A DNA stretch of 64,000 bases, from NCBI RefSeq assembly GCF_000519185.1, contig NZ_JAFA01000027.1:48533-112532 (forward strand), read 5' to 3'. Below, one piece after another: positions 60,154 to 64,000 of this stretch. How positions within the stretch are numbered: position 1 is the stretch's first letter; every line of letters starts with the position of its first letter. The DNA comes from Paraburkholderia nodosa DSM 21604 (lineage in GTDB: Bacteria; Pseudomonadota; Gammaproteobacteria; Burkholderiales; Burkholderiaceae). Made by a program: the position numbers and the translations under genes. The notes under the pieces were generated by a model that was not told the DNA's origin, did not search any database, and saw only the letters and a list, made by a program, of their open reading frames with translations.

Positions 60154-61158
60154 ATGCCATCGCCTAGCGCCACCGTTCCCATCTCGCTCGTCAACGGCTT
60201 TCTCGCCGGCGCGGGCGCCGAGCCCACCGTGATCCGCCGCTATCTCAACGAGGCGGGCATCGCGCTGGAACTGCTCGCCAAGCCGGGTGGCCGTGTGACG
60301 GAAGAGCAGTTCTCCACGCTCTACCAGACGCTCGCTATCGAACTCGACGACGAGATGCCCGGCATCTTCAGCCGGCCGCTGCGCAGCGGCACACTCAAGT
60401 TTCTCTGCCTGAGCCTGCTCGATGCGCGCAACCTCGAAACGGCGCTGCATCGCTTCGACCAGTTCTTCCACATCGTGCTCGACGACTTCCGGCTCGAATC
60501 GCGCCGTCAGGGGCTGGTGGCCCAGGTGGCATTACGCGCCAACCCGGCGTATGGCGCGATCGGGCCGCTCGGCCAGGAGCTGACGCTCAAGCTCGCGCAT
60601 GGCGTGTCGTCCTGGCTGATCGGCCAGCGTATTCCGCTCCTGCAAGTCGATTTCGCCTGCGCGCAGCCGCCGCACGCGCTCGATCACCGCTACTTCTTCT
60701 CCGGGCCCGTGCGTTTTGGCTGCGAGGCCACGTTGATGCGCTTCAGCGCGGCCTATCTCGACATGCCGATCCGGCAGAGCAAGCGCAACCTGCGCGCGTT
60801 TCTTGCGCGCTCTCCCGGCGACTGGATCTTCGAGACTTTCAGCGAGCAGCTCGTGAGCCACAACGTGCGTCAGTACCTGGCCGCGCAACTGCCCGATCTG
60901 CCGACCATCGAAGCGGCGGCCGACAGCCTGCACTGCTCGGTGCGCACGCTGTGCCGGCGCCTCGCCGCGGAGGAGACCACCTTCCAGGCGCTCAAGGACG
61001 AACTGCGCCGCGACGTGGCAATCCAGCGCCTTACCGACACCCAGGACACGATCGCGGCCATCGGCGGCGATCTGGGTTTCGACGACCCCAGCGCCTTTCA
61101 CCGCGCCTTTCGCCACTGGACGGGCAGCACGCCCGGCACCTACCGGCGCCGCGCCTGA
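60154..61158 (+). CDS. AraC-family transcriptional regulator
   Basis: A 334-residue regulator. An N-terminal Arabinose_bd-like effector domain (LVNGFLAGAGAEPTVIRRYL onward) is followed by a C-terminal double HTH: EAAADSLHCSVRTLCRRLA and a closing GFDDPSAFHRAFRHWTGSTPG. TAAAAT at 60092-60097 is a plausible -10. It lies between acetoacetyl-CoA synthetase and an acyl-CoA dehydrogenase, so probably controls one or both. Confidence 0.9.
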   Translation: MPSPSATVPISLVNGFLAGAGAEPTVIRRYLNEAGIALELLAKPGGRVTEEQFSTLYQTLAIELDDEMPGIFSRPLRSGTLKFLCLSLLDARNLETALHRFDQFFHIVLDDFRLESRRQGLVAQVALRANPAYGAIGPLGQELTLKLAHGVSSWLIGQRIPLLQVDFACAQPPHALDHRYFFSGPVRFGCEATLMRFSAAYLDMPIRQSKRNLRAFLARSPGDWIFETFSEQLVSHNVRQYLAAQLPDLPTIEAAADSLHCSVRTLCRRLAAEETTFQALKDELRRDVAIQRLTDTQDTIAAIGGDLGFDDPSAFHRAFRHWTGSTPGTYRRRA

Positions 61159-61184
61159 GCGTCGCCCGGCGCAAAGTGCGGACA

Positions 61185-61203
61185 CCCACCCATGATGGGT
61201 GGG
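61185..61203. promoter_or_regulatory. Perfect 9-bp palindrome downstream of araC-type gene
   Basis: CCCACCCAT-G-ATGGGTGGG. There is no T-tract, so an operator for the next gene is as likely as a terminator. It lies 173 bases before the acyl-CoA dehydrogenase start. Confidence 0.55.
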
Positions 61204-61375
61204 CACAGCGGCCGACAGCATGGCCAGAATTGTCACCATGTGGTCCGGTTTGGACAGTGGTTTTGCGACCCATTGACGCTACGATCCGTCCTGTACTGCC
61301 GCAAGGTGGCCATCCAGGTATCCCTGGCCCGGCGGCGCATCCAATTTGACCCCTGAGTGACTGGAAGGACCGATC

Positions 61376-63166
61376 ATGAGCTACAACGCCCCCGTCAAGG
61401 ACATGCTGTTCGTGCTGCAAGAGCTGGCTGGCATCGACGCCGTCGCAACCCTGCCGGGTTTCGAAGACGCTGGTTTCGACACTGCGCAGGCCGTGCTCGA
61501 CGAGTGCGCGAAGCTCTCCGGCGAAGTCATCGCGCCGCTGAACGTAGAAGGCGACCGCGCGCCCAGCAGCTGGCGCGACGGCGAGGTCACGGCGACGCCT
61601 GGCTTCGCCGGGGCGTTCCGCCAGTATGTCGAGGGCGGCTGGCAGGGGCTGCAGCATCCGTCCGAATTCGGCGGCCAGGCGCTGCCCAAGCTGATCGCTA
61701 CGCCTTGCATCGAGATGCTCAACGCGGCGAACCTCTCGTTCGCGCTGTGCCCGCTGCTCACCGACGGCGCCATCGAGGCGCTGCTCACCGCGGGCAGCGA
61801 CGAGCTGAAGGCGCGCTACGTGCCGAAGCTCATCTCCGGCGACTGGACCGGCACGATGAACCTCACCGAGCCGCAGGCCGGCTCCGACCTCGCGCTGGTG
61901 CGCTCACGCGCCGAACCGCAGGGCGACGGCACCTACAAGGTCTTCGGCACGAAGATCTTCATCACGTGGGGCGAGCACGACATGGCGGAGAACATCGTTC
62001 ACCTCGTGCTCGCGCGTACGCCCGACGCCCCCGAAGGCGTGAAAGGCATTTCGCTCTTTGTCGTGCCGAAGTTCCTCGTCAACGACGACGGCTCGCTCGG
62101 CGCGCGCAACGACGTCCATTGCGTATCGATCGAACACAAGCTCGGCATCAAGGCGAGCCCGACGGCCGTGCTCCAGTACGGCGATCACGGCGGCGCGATC
62201 GGCTACCTCGTGGGCGAGGAGAATCGCGGCCTCGAATACATGTTCATCATGATGAACGCGGCGCGCTTCGGCGTGGGCATGCAGGGCGTGGGCGTGGCGG
62301 AGAGCGCGTACCAGAAGGCCGTGGCGTACGCGAAGGAGCGTGTGCAGAGCCGCCCCGTGGACGGCTCGCTCAAGCAGTCGGCGACCATCATCCATCACCC
62401 GGACGTGCGCCGCATGCTCGGCTCGATGCGCGCGATGACCGAGGGCGCACGAGCGCTCGCGTATGTCGCCGCTGCCTATAGCGACCATGCTCACTACCAC
62501 GCCGACCCTGAAGCGCGTGCGCGCAATCTCGCGATCTACGAATTCCTCGTGCCGATCGTGAAGGGCTGGAGCACCGAAATGGTCAACGAAGTGACGAGCC
62601 TTGGCGTCCAGGTGCATGGCGGCATGGGCTTCATCGAGGAAACGGGCGCGGCTCAGTACTACCGCGATGCGCGCATTCTCGCCATCTACGAAGGCACCAC
62701 GGCGATCCAGGCGAACGACCTGGTGGGCCGCAAGACGGTGCGCGACGGCGGCGCGGTTGCGAAGGCGCTGCTTGGCGAGATCGCCCGGACTGCTGAGGAA
62801 CTCGGTCAGGTGGGCGGCGCGGCGGCGGCATCGATGCGCGAGCAGTTGGAGAAGGGAGCTCGTGCGCTGGCGAATGTCGTCGACTACGTGGTTGCAAACG
62901 TAAAGCGCGACCCGAACGCGGTGTTCGCGGGCAGCGTGCCGTATCTCAAGCTCGCGGGCATCGTGCTGTGCGGCTGGCAAATGGCGCGCGCGTTGCTCGT
63001 CTCGCAACGCGAACTCGCGAACGACGCCGAGTTTTACGGCGCGAAGATCGCGATCGCGCAGTTCTACGCCGAGCACATTCTCGCGCAGGCAGGCGGCCTC
63101 GAGACGTCGATCCTGGCCGCAAAGGGCGACGCTGGCGTGCTCGCGCTGAGCGAAGTGCAGTTTTGA
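61376..63166 (+). CDS. Acyl-CoA dehydrogenase with C-terminal extension (DmdC-like)
   Basis: FAD enzyme that introduces the alpha-beta double bond in acyl-CoAs. Of its 596 residues, TGTMNLTEPQAGSDLALVRS and IFITWGEHDMAENIVHLVLA bind FAD, and the C-terminal half has HGGMGFIEETGAAQYYRDAR. Two-domain members of this length (about 600) include 3-methylmercaptopropionyl-CoA dehydrogenase and related enzymes; the substrate cannot be told. It is 43 bp upstream of ETF-QO, the natural electron acceptor route. Confidence 0.93.
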   Translation: MSYNAPVKDMLFVLQELAGIDAVATLPGFEDAGFDTAQAVLDECAKLSGEVIAPLNVEGDRAPSSWRDGEVTATPGFAGAFRQYVEGGWQGLQHPSEFGGQALPKLIATPCIEMLNAANLSFALCPLLTDGAIEALLTAGSDELKARYVPKLISGDWTGTMNLTEPQAGSDLALVRSRAEPQGDGTYKVFGTKIFITWGEHDMAENIVHLVLARTPDAPEGVKGISLFVVPKFLVNDDGSLGARNDVHCVSIEHKLGIKASPTAVLQYGDHGGAIGYLVGEENRGLEYMFIMMNAARFGVGMQGVGVAESAYQKAVAYAKERVQSRPVDGSLKQSATIIHHPDVRRMLGSMRAMTEGARALAYVAAAYSDHAHYHADPEARARNLAIYEFLVPIVKGWSTEMVNEVTSLGVQVHGGMGFIEETGAAQYYRDARILAIYEGTTAIQANDLVGRKTVRDGGAVAKALLGEIARTAEELGQVGGAAAASMREQLEKGARALANVVDYVVANVKRDPNAVFAGSVPYLKLAGIVLCGWQMARALLVSQRELANDAEFYGAKIAIAQFYAEHILAQAGGLETSILAAKGDAGVLALSEVQF

Positions 63167-63209
63167 TCGAGCGGCTTAGGGCGCTCAGTTAGCAAGCAAG
63201 GAAGAGGAT

Positions 63210-64000
63210 ATGTCGTCGAGTGATCTGATTACACAGTACGGTCCACGCGAGTCGATGGAATACGACGTCGTGATCGTTGGCGGCGGCCCCGCCGGGCTGT
63301 CTGCCGCGATCCGCCTGAAGCAGCTGGCCGCGGAGAAAGGCACTGAAATCGGCGTTTGCGTGCTGGAGAAAGGCTCGGAAATCGGGGCGCATATCCTCTC
63401 GGGCGCGGTCATGGATCCGCGCGCCTTGAATGAGCTGATCCCGGACTGGAAAGAGCAAGGCGCACCGCTGAACGTGCCGGTTACCGAAGACAAGTTCCTG
63501 TTCCTCACGGAAACCGGCGCGAAGGGCGTGCCGAACTGGGCGCTGCCCGACAACTTCAAGAACCACGGCAACTATGTCATCAGCCTCGCGAACGTCACGC
63601 GCTGGCTGGGCCAGCAGGCCGAGGCGCTGGGCGTGGAAATCTTCCCGGGCTTTCCGGCCGCCGAAGTGCTCTACAACGACGACGGGTCGGTCAAGGGCGT
63701 CGCCACCGGCAACATGGGTGTCGGCAAGGACGGCGAGCCTACCGAGAACTTCCAGCTCGGCATGGAGCTGCACGCGAAGTACACGCTGTTCTGCGAAGGC
63801 TGCCGCGGGCATCTGGGCCGCCAGCTCAACGAGAAGTTCAAGCTGGGCAAGGATTCGGATCCGCAGGTCTACGGCATCGGCATCAAGGAACTGTGGGAAA
63901 TCGATCCCGCGAAGCACCAGCCCGGCCTCGTGATCCACACCGCGGGCTGGCCGCTGGAGTCCGACACCTACGGCGGCTCGTTCCTGTACCACATCGACAA
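63210..64000 (+). CDS. Electron transfer flavoprotein-ubiquinone oxidoreductase, 3' end outside window
   Basis: Passes electrons from reduced ETF to ubiquinone at the inner membrane. The frame begins at the ATG at 63210 after an AAGAGGA site and runs to the last base; about 263 of some 555 residues are seen. The N-terminal FAD motif is YDVVIVGGGPAGLSAAIRL, then LEKGSEIGAHILSGAVMDP. Its FeS domain would lie beyond the window. It is the natural partner of the acyl-CoA dehydrogenase 43 bp upstream. Confidence 0.95.
   Translation, partial: MSSSDLITQYGPRESMEYDVVIVGGGPAGLSAAIRLKQLAAEKGTEIGVCVLEKGSEIGAHILSGAVMDPRALNELIPDWKEQGAPLNVPVTEDKFLFLTETGAKGVPNWALPDNFKNHGNYVISLANVTRWLGQQAEALGVEIFPGFPAAEVLYNDDGSVKGVATGNMGVGKDGEPTENFQLGMELHAKYTLFCEGCRGHLGRQLNEKFKLGKDSDPQVYGIGIKELWEIDPAKHQPGLVIHTAGWPLESDTYGGSFLYHID

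Noticed and set aside
1..64000. tRNA genes, rRNA, CRISPR arrays, insertion sequences or prophage
   Set aside because: No tRNA-like cloverleaf, spaced repeat array, transposase or phage structural gene was noticed by eye; a proper scan could still find a small one.

Overview
The window is high-GC DNA (roughly two thirds G+C) with housekeeping gene order typical of the Burkholderiaceae, most likely Paraburkholderia, Caballeronia or a close relative. Pointers are a long single-chain PurL, the ygfZ / mltG-tmk-holB-tatD block, arcDABC, and beta-oxidation genes scattered in catabolic operons. It reads as ordinary chromosome. I saw no tRNA, rRNA, insertion sequence, prophage or CRISPR array. Coding density is high, and nearly every gene throws long antisense shadow frames, which I ignored.

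Layout. 1-9 kb: the 3' part of ppiD, a small lipoprotein, tesA back to back with an ABC ATPase, pgi, a fused NAD(P)HX repair enzyme, and a DadA-like oxidase. 9-13 kb: purL, whose leader carries three evenly spaced 8-mers. 13.4-14.5 kb: a Fic AMPylator with a DNA-binding tail behind palindromes. 14.6-18.5 kb (minus strand): selO-msrB-yciB-bolA-parvulin, a redox and envelope cluster. 18.6-28.6 kb (plus strand): a 10-kb lipid and short-chain catabolic block (acyl-CoA ligase, FadB-type enzyme, nicotinamidase, thiolase, Dabb protein, thioesterase, MDR reductase, SDR, alpha/beta hydrolase). 28.6-34.3 kb: NRDE protein, ygfZ, and divergent mltG-tmk-holB-tatD.

34.3-45 kb is a patchwork of envelope and stress genes: a periplasmic ankyrin protein, a Rap1a/Tai-like protein, an MscS channel followed by otsA, a COG4637-like ATPase, a GT4 glycosyltransferase, a SYLF lipoprotein, a duplicated PsiF-repeat protein, a YCII protein and a phosphoribosyltransferase. 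44.6-47.7 kb: a LysR regulator divergent from phnW-phnX (2-aminoethylphosphonate breakdown). 47.7-52.5 kb: small genes, a cupin, a PRC-barrel protein, polyphosphate kinase 2 and an RRM-like protein. 52.6-57.5 kb (minus strand): arcDABC, the arginine deiminase pathway. A 608-bp regulatory gap separates it from acetoacetyl-CoA synthetase, an AraC regulator, an acyl-CoA dehydrogenase and a 3'-truncated ETF-ubiquinone oxidoreductase (58-64 kb).

Functional threads are acyl-CoA catabolism feeding electrons through ETF-QO, energy and osmotic stress (ADI pathway, PPK2, MscS plus OtsA), and oxidative repair (MsrB, SelO, Nnr). The most striking non-coding signals are the possibly leaderless, palindrome-flanked fic promoter, the dyad over the fadB promoter, the purL leader repeats, and the dyads upstream of phnW, arcD and the acyl-CoA dehydrogenase. 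No clearly new multi-gene system was recognised.
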